Source of the DNA: PALSA-270 sp963770245
GTDB taxonomy: Bacteria; Acidobacteriota; Terriglobia; Terriglobales; Acidobacteriaceae
Assembly (NCBI GenBank): GCA_963770245.1
Contig: CAVYOX010000010.1
Span: 310,001-374,000 of the forward strand
DNA: 64,000 nt
Reading direction: 5' to 3'
Part shown: one piece after another, positions 6,685 through 14,605 of the stretch
Layout: the number at the start of each line of letters is the position of its first letter
Position numbering within the stretch: the stretch's first letter is position 1
Notes under the pieces: generated by a model
Databases searched by the model: none
What the model saw: only the letters and a program-made list of their open reading frames with translations
What the model was told of the DNA's origin: nothing
Program-made: the position numbers and the translations under genes

Positions 6685-8328
6685 ATGGCACTGAGACGGG
6701 TGAACGCAGTGGTGATTGGGGCGGGCGCCGGTGGCGGCGTCGTGGCCAAGGAACTCGCTTGCGCCGGGTTGAGCGTCGTCCTCCTTGAGCGCGGAAAGTG
6801 GTATACGGCCTTCGATTGCCGCAAGGACGACTTGCGCAACCAGAGGACATCGGTCCTCGGCTGCGGTTTTGGGCCGGACGACGAACGATACAGCCGTGTT
6901 GTCGTTGAGCAGATGGGGCACGAGCGGACCGTAAAGCCAAGCGATGGGGCCTACTCGAACAACGCTGCTTGTGTCGGTGGTGGGACATTCAGTTACGGTG
7001 CGATGGCGTGGCGGTTCATGGAGCAGGACTTCCGCATGCAATCGACTTACGGGGCGGTGGAAGGGAGCACGCTCGCGGACTGGCCGATCAGCTATCAAGA
7101 CCTTGAGCCCTATTACGAGAAGGCCGAGTGGGAGATCGGTGTCTCGGGCGACGACACCAACAATGTCTTCAAAGCACCGCGCAAGAAACCTCTACCCATG
7201 CCGCCTCATCCCGACAGTGCCGAGCACGTATTGCTCGACGCAGCAGCCAGGCGTCTGCGCCTTCATCCTTTCCATATTCCGATGCTCCGCAACACCGTTC
7301 CCTACAACGGGCGGGGCCCGTGCATGCGTTGCCGGTGGTGCGTCGGGTTTGCCTGCGAAGTGGACGCCAAAAACGGGACCCACAACACGGTAATTCCCAG
7401 GGCGTTGGCCACAGGCAATTGCCAGCTGCGCACCGAATGCGTTGTCAAAGAAGTATTGACCAGCGAGCGCGGTCGCGCAACCGGCGTGGCCTACTTTGAC
7501 GCGAACAACCGATTGCAGCTACAAGCGGCCGATCTAGTGGTCGTGTCCGCTTCCGCAACCGAGTCCGCGCGTCTTCTGCTCAACTCCCGAAGCCGCTTGT
7601 TCCCGAATGGCCTCGGCAACCGTTACGACTGGGTCGGCCGCAATCTCCAAGGTCACGCCTACTCTGGGGCCATGGGACTGACGGACTTCGATGTCTTTGA
7701 CGACCTCGGTCCCGGCGCATCGATCGCCATCTCCGACTACAACCACGGCAACCCCGGCTTGGTAGGCGGAGCGGTGTTGTGCAACGAATTCATCCGCTTG
7801 CCGATTCATTTCTCTTCGATGGTGCCACCCGATGTGCCTCGCTGGGGGGCCGCGCACAAGGAATACATGCGGAAGTACTACAAGCGCTCCGTCATGGTTA
7901 TAGGTCCGGTGCAAGAGATGCCGATGTTCGATGCTCGCGTGCAGGTGGATGCGCGCGTGAAAGACCACTGGGGAATTCCGGTGGCGCGGCTTTCCGGCCA
8001 TCGACATCCGCTCGATGCGGTGACGGCACAGTTCATTGCGCGGAAGGCCGAGACCTGGCTAACAGAAGCTGGCGCGATCAAAACCTGGCACAGACTGCCG
8101 GACGAGGGCCTGAGCGGCGGCCAACACCAGGCGGGCACGTGCCGCATGGGGGAGGATCCGCGGACCTCTGTTGTCGACCGATATTGCCGAGTGCATGACG
8201 TCGAAAACGTCTTCGTTGTGGACGCTAGTGTGCACGTAACCAATGGCGGATTTAATCCTGTGCTCACCATTATGGCCAATGCGTACCGTGTGGCGGAAAA
8301 CCTCGCGAAGAACTGGAAGGCAGCATGA
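6685..8328 (+). CDS. GMC-family FAD oxidoreductase with Cys cluster
   Basis: This is a sugar or alcohol dehydrogenase flavin subunit of about 547 residues. The FAD-binding motif VVIGAGAGGGVVAKELA lies at the very start. The GMC C-terminal domain has the catalytic His/Asn region (HQAGTCRMG, then TNGGFNPVLTIMANA). Bases 7321-7356 encode CMRCRWCVGFAC, a cysteine cluster in the position where FAD-dependent glucose dehydrogenases hold a [3Fe4S] cluster, so internal electron transfer out of the flavin is likely. There is no signal peptide, consistent with co-export with the Tat-signal subunit upstream. Starts at 6673 (TTG) or 6685 (ATG) are both possible. Its stop overlaps the start of the cytochrome gene (ATGA). 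Substrate unknown; gluconate, 2-keto sugars and other polyols are candidates. Confidence 0.88.
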   Translation: MALRRVNAVVIGAGAGGGVVAKELACAGLSVVLLERGKWYTAFDCRKDDLRNQRTSVLGCGFGPDDERYSRVVVEQMGHERTVKPSDGAYSNNAACVGGGTFSYGAMAWRFMEQDFRMQSTYGAVEGSTLADWPISYQDLEPYYEKAEWEIGVSGDDTNNVFKAPRKKPLPMPPHPDSAEHVLLDAAARRLRLHPFHIPMLRNTVPYNGRGPCMRCRWCVGFACEVDAKNGTHNTVIPRALATGNCQLRTECVVKEVLTSERGRATGVAYFDANNRLQLQAADLVVVSASATESARLLLNSRSRLFPNGLGNRYDWVGRNLQGHAYSGAMGLTDFDVFDDLGPGASIAISDYNHGNPGLVGGAVLCNEFIRLPIHFSSMVPPDVPRWGAAHKEYMRKYYKRSVMVIGPVQEMPMFDARVQVDARVKDHWGIPVARLSGHRHPLDAVTAQFIARKAETWLTEAGAIKTWHRLPDEGLSGGQHQAGTCRMGEDPRTSVVDRYCRVHDVENVFVVDASVHVTNGGFNPVLTIMANAYRVAENLAKNWKAA

Positions 8329-9491
8329 GTTCGGATGGCACACCGGAGTCATCCAAGCGGTCCCGCCCGCGATTGCTTCGAGTCTTCAAGTTGAATCGGT
8401 GGGGCTGGACAATTCTCGCCGTGATCGCCTTGGTGGTATTGCTGGTTCCTGCTTCGAGCCTGTACTACGAGCGTTCGCAGGGCAGCGCGTGCGCAAGTTG
8501 TCACGAAATCTGGCAACCTTACACCGATTGGCACAGCTCAGCCCACCGCAATGTCCTATGCTCCAACTGCCACGGAGATGCCTTCACCCTCGAGGCTGGG
8601 TTCCACATCAACAATATGCGACGCGTGTTCGCTCACCTGCGCGGCAATGCCCCGGAGAAACCGCGCCTCAGGAACGAGGATGTCCTACGGATGGTCGCGC
8701 GCTGCCAGAACTGTCATCGGCAGGAGTTTGCGGACTGGCGTTCCAGCCGCCATAGTGCGACTTACACCGACATTTTTCTCAACCCCAAGCATAACCAGCA
8801 GCAGCTCTTGATGGATGATTGCTTGCGCTGCCATGCGATGCATTTTCAAGGAGGAATTCGTGACCTGGTGGCTCCCCTCAGCACGCATGGGCCGTGGCAA
8901 CTGCTTCAGCCGCTACTTGCCGAGCAACCCGTAGTGCCCTGTCTTGCCTGCCACCAACTCCATCGCGAAGGAGCACCTCTCGCGAAGTCGAAACCCGGCG
9001 AGGCCACCGTCGGCCCGCAGCAAGAGATCAATCGACCATCTCTGGCACTTTTCGATCGTCGGGAGTTAGAGCACATTCCGGTGGACCAGCTACCACTGCC
9101 CGTGATGTTGGAAGGAACGCGAGTGGTGAAGCTCAGCCCCGACCAGCGGCAGGCATTGTGCTACCAATGCCATGCTCCGATTGCCACGCTCCAAGTCAGC
9201 TCGGGCGATGACCGCACACCGGTTGGAGTCCATGAAGGCCTGAGCTGCTTGGCCTGTCATCTGAAGCACGGACAACAGACGCGCGCTTCCTGCGCCACCT
9301 GCCATCCCCGTCTTTCCAATTGCGGCATTCCGGTCGAGAAGATGGACACGACCTTCAAAGACCAAGCGAGCAAACACAATGTCCATTCTGTGAAATGTAT
9401 GGACTGCCACAGGAATGGTATACCGAAGATCAGAAAGGTCACGGACGAAACGATAAAGCGAGGCGGGCGGGCGGCCGACTCGAGTTCGTAG
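8325..9491 (+). CDS. Membrane-anchored nonaheme cytochrome c
   Basis: The protein has 388 residues: an uncleaved N-terminal membrane helix (about 28-48, ILAVIALVVLLVPAS) followed by a periplasmic domain with nine CxxCH haem c sites (CASCH, CSNCH, CQNCH, CLRCH, CLACH, CYQCH, CLACH, CATCH, CMDCH). Several free His residues could be distal ligands. The arrangement resembles NapC/NrfH-like or octaheme-type anchors more than small soluble c4 cytochromes, but I cannot name a family. The start overlaps the stop of the GMC gene (ATGA), so it is translationally coupled and is almost surely the electron acceptor of that dehydrogenase. The last 50 bases overlap a decayed reading frame on the other strand. 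Confidence 0.9.
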   Translation: MSSDGTPESSKRSRPRLLRVFKLNRWGWTILAVIALVVLLVPASSLYYERSQGSACASCHEIWQPYTDWHSSAHRNVLCSNCHGDAFTLEAGFHINNMRRVFAHLRGNAPEKPRLRNEDVLRMVARCQNCHRQEFADWRSSRHSATYTDIFLNPKHNQQQLLMDDCLRCHAMHFQGGIRDLVAPLSTHGPWQLLQPLLAEQPVVPCLACHQLHREGAPLAKSKPGEATVGPQQEINRPSLALFDRRELEHIPVDQLPLPVMLEGTRVVKLSPDQRQALCYQCHAPIATLQVSSGDDRTPVGVHEGLSCLACHLKHGQQTRASCATCHPRLSNCGIPVEKMDTTFKDQASKHNVHSVKCMDCHRNGIPKIRKVTDETIKRGGRAADSSS

Positions 9492-9804
9492 CGGTAGAAA
9501 GTCCGAAGGGCAGCAGTGACGAGGAGTCAGAACGTTGTATCTCGACAACTTGGATCGGTTTAAGGCTGTCGATCCAGAATGGGCTGCGCTTGCCCTTCTG
9601 CTCTTCGTAGTATTGATGTCGAATATCCAGTTGCGCCCAAATCCCACCCATCAGTAGGGGGTCGTAATCCCGCAGGAAGTGTTCGGGGATGTGGACGTAC
9701 TTGTTACCGAAGTTCTTCAGTTTGGCCCAGTGCTTGTCGTCTTCGGAAACGTACCGTACCTGCACCTTGTCGATGAGCGTGTGCTTCCCCTTGTCCTTGA
9801 CCAT
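9439..9804 (-). pseudogene. C-terminal fragment of an unrecognised protein
   Basis: The conserved-looking part reads KVQVRYVSEDDKHWAKLKNF, YVHIPEHFLRDYDPLLMGG and KGKRSPFWIDSLKPIQV, with the charged and aromatic composition of a real protein domain. It has no proper start; in-frame sequence runs back to a stop near 9840 with CSGHSITCCWS before the first ATG. The last 30 residues run into the end of the cytochrome gene on the opposite strand and look random. It seems to be the tail of a larger gene lost by deletion. Such tails occur in large helicase or defence proteins, but I could not place it. Confidence 0.35.
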
Positions 9805-10373
9805 CGACCAGCAGCAAGTGATCGAGTGTCCAGAGCATTAGATCGTCTTCCACAATATGCGGAAGATGAGATCAGGCGCTATTGGACAGTTGCCTCGTTC
9901 AAAGTCAATCCCCACTTTGCCAAGATTTGGCTTTTGCGCAGGGTAGCCCAAAAGCGTGTTCCCGCGTATGCCTGATGACGAAGGCTGGCTGAATCTAGAC
10001 CGTATGGCTTCGGGGGGGGCATATCGCCACTCGGTTGGGCTGAAGCACTTCACGGAGTGCGGAAACCTATATTCCGACACTTGAGCAATTGTGAGCAGTC
10101 ACCAATAGGCCACCGTTGTAATCTGTCAGCAGATGTGAAGGAACTATACGGCCCACGGTCGTTTTGTTCCTCTGGTGGCGCAGCCGTATATTCGTATACA
10201 GGAAAAGTTTAGCTCATCCACTCGCTGCGCCACATCTACTTCTTGAATGGTGTTCACGCAGCAAGTCAAGTAACTCGGACTGCTCCTGCTCATTCCCTTC
10301 CCGTTCCTCTCGATGCCCCAGTTAATCACCAAGTCCGGTGCCCCGGAGTGTTTTCAGAGACAAACAACCCTCG
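9805..10373. other. 569-base stretch of decayed sequence
   Basis: Short minus-strand frames (9838-10080 and 10144-10332) show no family match and lack ribosome sites. The region looks like eroded coding DNA between the dehydrogenase operon and the split-barrel gene. No repeats or RNA genes were seen. Confidence 0.4.
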
Positions 10374-10745
10374 TCAGTCCGGTTCAACCCGAACGGCCAC
10401 ATCAAATCCCGAATAGTACTTCTTCATATCCTTTGCGGTGTACTTCTCCCGAAATTTCTCGATCACGGATTTCACCGCTTTGGCATCGGTCACTGGCGTT
10501 GCCCGGAATTCCGCTCCAACGCCTCGTGTGTCAATCCGAATCGAAGGGTTCTTGAGCAGGTTCCTGTACCACTCCTTGCCAGAGCCCTGCACCGGCAGGA
10601 GGTACAGCTCTTCGCCTTCCAGCACGAACCAGACCGGAATCGAGATTGGCTGACCGGACTTCCTCCAGATCACACTAAGCTTGATTTGGCGGTAGCGGGC
10701 GAGGCGGTCTTTCAGGCTGTCCTTAAGGGTTTGGCATTTCCGCAC
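10374..10745 (-). CDS. FMN/F420-binding split-barrel protein (DUF2255-like)
   Basis: The protein of about 123 residues has the pattern of small flavin/F420-binding split-barrel proteins: IKLSVIWRKSGQPISIPVWF, GEELYLLPVQGSGKEWYRN and LLKNPSIRI. That fold is used by deazaflavin-dependent nitroreductases and PPOX-type enzymes. The start is unclear. A GTG at 10745 directly follows AGAAGGA, while the better-placed ATG at 10737 opens a frame that stops after four codons, which suggests a one-base deletion close to the start. The gene sits just downstream of a broken cation transporter on the same strand and may have shared its transcript. Expression is uncertain. Confidence 0.55.
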   Translation of the reverse strand: MRKCQTLKDSLKDRLARYRQIKLSVIWRKSGQPISIPVWFVLEGEELYLLPVQGSGKEWYRNLLKNPSIRIDTRGVGAEFRATPVTDAKAVKSVIEKFREKYTAKDMKKYYSGFDVAVRVEPD

Positions 10746-10773
10746 TCCTTCTGAGTACCGAGTGTGGTCGAAC

Positions 10774-11447
10774 CTAGCAACAGCCGCAAGCCTTTCCGCG
10801 CATGGCTTCTCGACCTTCCCAAGCAATGAGCGGCAGAACTGCCAATGCCGCAATCGGGTCTGCCCACTTTACGTGCCAGATCGCGTTGACCGCCAGCCCC
10901 GTCAAGGCGATGAGCGAGAGGTAAGCACACAGCGCCGACTGAGCGGTATCCGCCTTCAGTGCGGCACTTGCCTGTAGCTTCTGACAGCCGCCGTTTCTCT
11001 TTCGCAAGCCTCGGCATGACGGCCGCGGCTGCGACCAGAATGGCTATCCCCAGAAAGGTTGGTGTGGGTTCGCTATAGCCCAGCAGACTCGCGACCGAAG
11101 TTATCGCGAACATAAGCAGCCAGTGCGAACAACAAGGTTCCCGCGATTCGGGCAGCCCGCCTTTCCGCGTCTTCATGCCCATCTCTTGCACGAAATCTCC
11201 ACAGCACTACTACCGCCGAGAAAAGTTCGATGGCGCTGTCTCCACCGAATGCAAGCAGGGCGGGACTCCGTGCCCGCTTTGCTGCGAAGAGGGATACCGC
11301 CGCCTCCACGCTCATCCAGGCGATTGTGACGGTCTGAACCCGCAGGATTCGCCGGATAGTGTCTGGAGTACCGATTTGCGGCACCGAGACCATTTGGGTG
11401 AGTATTATCCCACGGCAAAAGTTCACGCCCGAGATCGCCAAGGACAT
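10774..11447 (-). pseudogene. Cation diffusion facilitator-type transporter, two frameshifts
   Basis: Three frames join to give one small cation-efflux-like membrane protein. 11447-11100 gives TIAWMSVEAAVSLFAAKRA and GGDSAIELFSAVVVLWRF; the next frame gives LLGYSEPTPTFLGIAILVA to about 10990; the third gives LKADTAQSALCAYLSLIAL, KWADPIAALAVLPLI and ends GKACGCC at 10774. The DS.IE and K.D..QS features are those of metal-binding CDF transporters. The shifts lie near 11100 and 10985. With both present no full-length protein can be made, unless they are sequencing errors. A possible true start is the ATG at 11393 (MVSVPQIGTPD). Confidence 0.75.
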
Positions 11448-11628
11448 TGCGGCTCATAAAGTCGCAAGCACGTGGTTGAGGGAAATCTCGAATCCGTTCG
11501 AGCCCGACTTTCACCGATGGGTCGCGCCCTGAGCATCACTGGAATGAGCGTATCTCTGCTCACTGACTTGCTCTTACCACTGTGCTACGGTTGGTTTTTA
11601 GACCTAAACAAATCGGTTAGGAGGGATC

Positions 11629-11781
11629 ATGCTCGGAGGTCTGCTTTTCGTGGTGTGCGTCATCCTTCAGTTTCATTACCATGATCCGATTCCGTGGTAC
11701 ATCTGGGTGCTTGCTCTGATCGCACAGTTTGTTGCGTTCGGCGAACCAGCGATGAGGTCTGCTGTTTCGAAAAAGAACTGA
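11629..11781 (+). CDS. 50-residue two-helix membrane protein
   Basis: This small gene starts with an ATG at 11629, six bases after a strong AGGAGGG ribosome site. It encodes MLGGLLFVVCVILQFHYHD, a short loop, then WYIWVLALIAQFVAFGEP and a basic tail ending SKKN. The two hydrophobic stretches should be membrane helices. The fold and ribosome site make it a convincing gene, but I know no function. It stands alone between a decayed transporter and the dienelactone hydrolase gene. Confidence 0.6.
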   Translation: MLGGLLFVVCVILQFHYHDPIPWYIWVLALIAQFVAFGEPAMRSAVSKKN

Positions 11782-11894
11782 AGCTGTTGCGGACCGCTTG
11801 ACGTGAGGAGCGCAATCCTGCATTGCGCCCATGAAGGCGACTCTGCCGCATCGTCGAAGGGCGATACAATCGCCGTTACTTCGAAAGAAGACCG

Positions 11895-12596
11895 ATGGCT
11901 GACGTGAAGATCAGCAGTCCGTCCGGCGAAATTCCGGCATGGTTCGCTGCGCCCACCAAAACGGGGCCGTGGGCGGGTGTAGTTCTGTTACATGATGCGG
12001 CAGGCATGAGCCAAGACTTGCGGAATCAGGCTGATTGGCTCGCAAGCGAGGGATATTTGGCGGTCGCGCCCGATTTGTTTTATCCCGGAGGGAAGGTGGC
12101 CTGCATTCTTTCCGTCCTGCGCGATGCGGTGGCACGCCAAGGGAGATTCTTCGCCGACATCGAAGCTGCCCGAATATTCCTAACGCAGCAGGAAGGGTGT
12201 ACTGGCAAGATTGGAATAATCGGCTTCTGCATGGGCGGTGCATTCGCCCTGTTGCTCGCTCCCGGTCATGGCTTCTCTGCTTCAAGCGTCAACTACGGCG
12301 GTGCTATTCCTAAAGACGCAGAACGCCTTCTGGTGGCTGCGTGTCCTATTGTCGCCAGCTATGGTGCGAAAGACCGTTGGGCACGAGGCGCGGCAGCCAA
12401 GTTGGAGAGCGTCCTGACTGTCCTTCACGTCGAGCACGATGTCAAAGAGTATCCTGACGCAGGGCATTCGTTCCTGAATAATCACCACAACGCCCTATTC
12501 AAGATGTTGAAGATAGTGGGAATTGGTTACCACCATCCATCAGCCAAGGACGCCCGTCGCCGAATCATCGCCTTCTTCAACAAACATCTCGGATGA
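11895..12596 (+). CDS. Dienelactone hydrolase family protein
   Basis: This is an alpha/beta-hydrolase of 233 residues with the DLH catalytic triad: nucleophile Cys112 in GFCMGG, Asp160 in YGAKDRW and His191 in PDAGHSF. The oxyanion strand LLHDAAGMSQ lies near residue 32. Known members open lactones formed in chlorocatechol breakdown; many relatives act on other esters, and this one has no catabolic neighbours that would fix the substrate. A GAAAG element precedes the ATG at 11895. The stop overlaps an ATG of the following reading frame (ATGA at 12593), so the next gene is probably co-transcribed. Confidence 0.85.
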   Translation: MADVKISSPSGEIPAWFAAPTKTGPWAGVVLLHDAAGMSQDLRNQADWLASEGYLAVAPDLFYPGGKVACILSVLRDAVARQGRFFADIEAARIFLTQQEGCTGKIGIIGFCMGGAFALLLAPGHGFSASSVNYGGAIPKDAERLLVAACPIVASYGAKDRWARGAAAKLESVLTVLHVEHDVKEYPDAGHSFLNNHHNALFKMLKIVGIGYHHPSAKDARRRIIAFFNKHLG

Positions 12597-12625
12597 CGAC
12601 AGCAGATCATCGAGGAGTGACGCCC

Positions 12626-12832
12626 ATGACAGCCAAGTCGAGATCTCTGGAACCTCGCTCACTGAAGCCTGTCCATTCCGGCGACATTGAGGAACAAATC
12701 CGCAGACACGCCTACGAGTTGTACGAGCAGTGTGGAAAGGTTGACGGATTCGCGTTGGACGACTGGCTCGCAGCGGAACGCGAGATTCTCGGAAACCAAC
12801 GGAGAATCAAAGCAGCGAAGGCTTCAAAGTAG
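12626..12832 (+). CDS. DUF2934 domain small protein
   Basis: The protein of 68 residues contains EEQIRRHAYELYEQCGKVDG followed by ALDDWLAAEREI, the helical DUF2934 signature, here near residues 20-55. The function of the family is unknown. The ATG at 12626 is eight bases after GAGGAG and is preferred to the ATG at 12593, which overlaps the hydrolase stop. The tail is rich in Lys/Ala. It follows the dienelactone hydrolase in the same direction and is likely in one transcript. Confidence 0.65.
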   Translation: MTAKSRSLEPRSLKPVHSGDIEEQIRRHAYELYEQCGKVDGFALDDWLAAEREILGNQRRIKAAKASK

Positions 12833-12971
12833 CAGAGAGGGAAGATGCGAAGCCTGCTGAGGGCAGTGGGTTCAGTATGAAATTTAAGGCCGCTAACAGG
12901 AACATTGCTTTGGCTATCGGCGTATTCTCAGTCAGTGGTGAGGACGCCGTCTCCGTCTGAGACCTTGATCT

Positions 12972-13127
12972 ATGAAGACACTGAAGGCTTCGTTGTTGGC
13001 AAGTGCAATTGGAACTGGAGCATGGGTGCTGGGGCTGACGCAAAAGATGTGGCCTGCACATCCGCAATGGGCTGTTTTCTTTCTGACAATAGGCGCACTT
13101 GTGGTGCTGTTGTTACGTTTGGCCTGA
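12972..13127 (+). CDS. 51-residue membrane protein, unrecognised
   Basis: The frame from ATG 12972 to TGA 13127 encodes MKTLKASLLASAIGTGAWVL, a charged/polar loop (QKMWPAHPQW) and a second hydrophobic helix ending LLLRLA. Two membrane passes with a short loop are clear. The ribosome site (GAGACC) is weak. Composition and topology look genuine, and it follows the DUF2934 gene in the same direction. Function unknown. Confidence 0.45.
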   Translation: MKTLKASLLASAIGTGAWVLGLTQKMWPAHPQWAVFFLTIGALVVLLLRLA

Positions 13128-13191
13128 GCCCCAGAAATGAAATTTGGTTTGAAGTCCCCCGATGCCGAGAGGACTGCCGCGCCCCAATCGG

Positions 13192-13398
13192 TCAAGATGC
13201 TCGCCCAAACCGCTCGTCCACAATGGTCATTCGACCAACACGGTCGAGTTCTTGGCCAAGCAGCTTTATTCTTTCGGCGCGACAATGACAATCTTCCAAT
13301 TCTGATGGTGTTAAAGGCGCGGACTGCCCGAATCTCTCAATCTGTTCGTGAACTAGCTCTCGGATTTCGTTCCTGATGGCAATGGCTGGGGTTGTCAT
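13192..13398 (-). CDS. Small helical hypothetical protein
   Basis: The protein of 68 residues begins MTTPAIAIRNEIRELVHEQI and is predicted to be helical and charged (ELEDCHCRAERIKLLGQELD). The ATG at 13398 lies nine bases after GGAGGC, which supports it as the start over the upstream ATG at 13446. No family is known to me. It is convergent with the plus-strand small genes to its left and divergent from the integrase remnant to its right. Confidence 0.5.
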   Translation of the reverse strand: MTTPAIAIRNEIRELVHEQIERFGQSAPLTPSELEDCHCRAERIKLLGQELDRVGRMTIVDERFGRAS

Positions 13399-13449
13399 CA
13401 CACGTGCCTCCGTGAACCAGTCTAGCCGAGCGGATTCGTTTAGCACAGG

Positions 13450-14223
13450 GTGTTGCTCAGGCTATGGTGCCATTTCTGTGGAAAGGCAGTCCTAACCCGC
13501 AAGTCTGAAAATCACGCGCACTTCTTTGCCACGGAGACCTGCGTACTTAATGGCCATGCCGAGGAGCGTGCATTCGTCCTCTTGGTAGTCGGCAGCAAAG
13601 GCGTCTTGGTGGAGCAACAACAGTTCCGTTGTAGGCTCAACCGGATCGGCTTCACGTCAGGGAGACCGTACACTCCCGAAATTACTCAGGGTGTAGTCCG
13701 GGCGGTCATCGGTGTGGCGGCATTTGCAGGTCTCCGAGAGGGGGAAGTGCGAGGTCAATGGTGGGAAGACGACGATGGGGAGGTTCTCAACATCCGGCGC
13801 TCGGTGTGGCGGATTCATCTAAAAGATGAGACCAAGACCCACCAGGATGACGAAGACCCCGGCGTCGTTCCGATCATCGAGCCTCTTCGGTTCATCCTCG
13901 ACGCCATCAAGCCAGCGAATGCTTCTGGCTGGATGTTCCCGAATACGATTGGCGAGGCGCTGGACTTGGACAACCTCGCCGAACGTGTGATCAAGCCCAT
14001 GTTCAAGGCAAACGGTCTGAAGTGGAAAGGCTGGCACGCGTACCGTCGCGGTCTAGCCACCAACCTTCATGAACTCGGAGTGCCGGACAAGGTGATCCAA
14101 GCAATTCTGCGGCACGAGGATGTCAGCACGACGCAGAGAAGCTACATCAAGACGGTGCCCGAAGTCGTGACCAACGCCATGAAGCAACTGGAAGCAAGAA
14201 TAGCTCGTGCAGCAGTTGTGTAG
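13450..14223 (+). pseudogene. Tyrosine recombinase (phage-type integrase), N-terminus lost
   Basis: The catalytic domain is well preserved from about 13670 on. It has Arg in AFAGLREGEVRG, HAYRRG for the H-x-x-R box, LRHEDVSTTQ for the second His, and Tyr in QRSYIKTV as nucleophile. The first 65 residues of the frame do not resemble an integrase, and the DNA-binding SAM-like domain that should precede the catalytic domain is missing, so the gene is 5'-truncated. It ends 40 bp before the 3' end of a tRNA-Thr gene, the classic attachment position for such enzymes. It is probably the relic that brought part of the accessory region in. It might still bind DNA, but it should not be a full recombinase. 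Confidence 0.75.
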
Positions 14224-14263
14224 CAGGTCTCGGTGAACTGATCGTAGGTGATTGAAAAGATGG

Positions 14264-14336
14264 AGCCGACGATCGGACTTGAACCGATGACCTGCCGATT
14301 ACGAATCGGCTGCTCTACCAACTGAGCTACGTCGGC
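14264..14336 (-). tRNA. tRNA-Thr(CGT)
   Basis: A complete cloverleaf can be folded on the minus strand. The acceptor is GCCGACG/CGTCGGC, the D-arm is GCTCAGTTGGTAGAGC, the anticodon stem GCCGA/TCGGC carries a TTCGTAA loop with anticodon CGT, and the T-arm is ATCGGTTCAAGTCCGAT. Discriminator T is followed by encoded CCA at 14263-14261. A truncated integrase ends 40 bp beyond its 3' end. Confidence 0.97.
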
Positions 14337-14357
14337 TTTCCGTTTGCTTTGTTTAGT

Positions 14358-14480
14358 TTACCAAATTGCGTGGCGGCCGCCGCTGTACAACGGCTGTACA
14401 AAGGAGCAAGAACCCGAGCCAATCAAAAGGATGCCTGCTGGCACCAGCCCGACCAGTGCTTTAAGCAATGTGGCATTCAT
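14358..14480 (-). pseudogene. Possible remnant of a small membrane protein
   Basis: A frame beginning MNATLLKALVGLVPAGILLI resembles the N-terminal membrane helix of small acidobacterial membrane proteins, but after about 20 residues it turns into unrelated sequence. No ribosome site is obvious. It lies in the 269-base gap between tRNA-Thr and the oxidoreductase gene, where nothing else was seen. Confidence 0.25.
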
Positions 14481-14605
14481 AACCCGGCTCGGGGAGAGAG
14501 GGTTTCGATGCTCGATCCCCGACATGCTACGCCCGCGAGGGCCTGTCGCCACTGAATCCGTCGCGGGCGAGCCTGTCTATATCGCGACCGAATCCAGTTC
14601 ACCCC

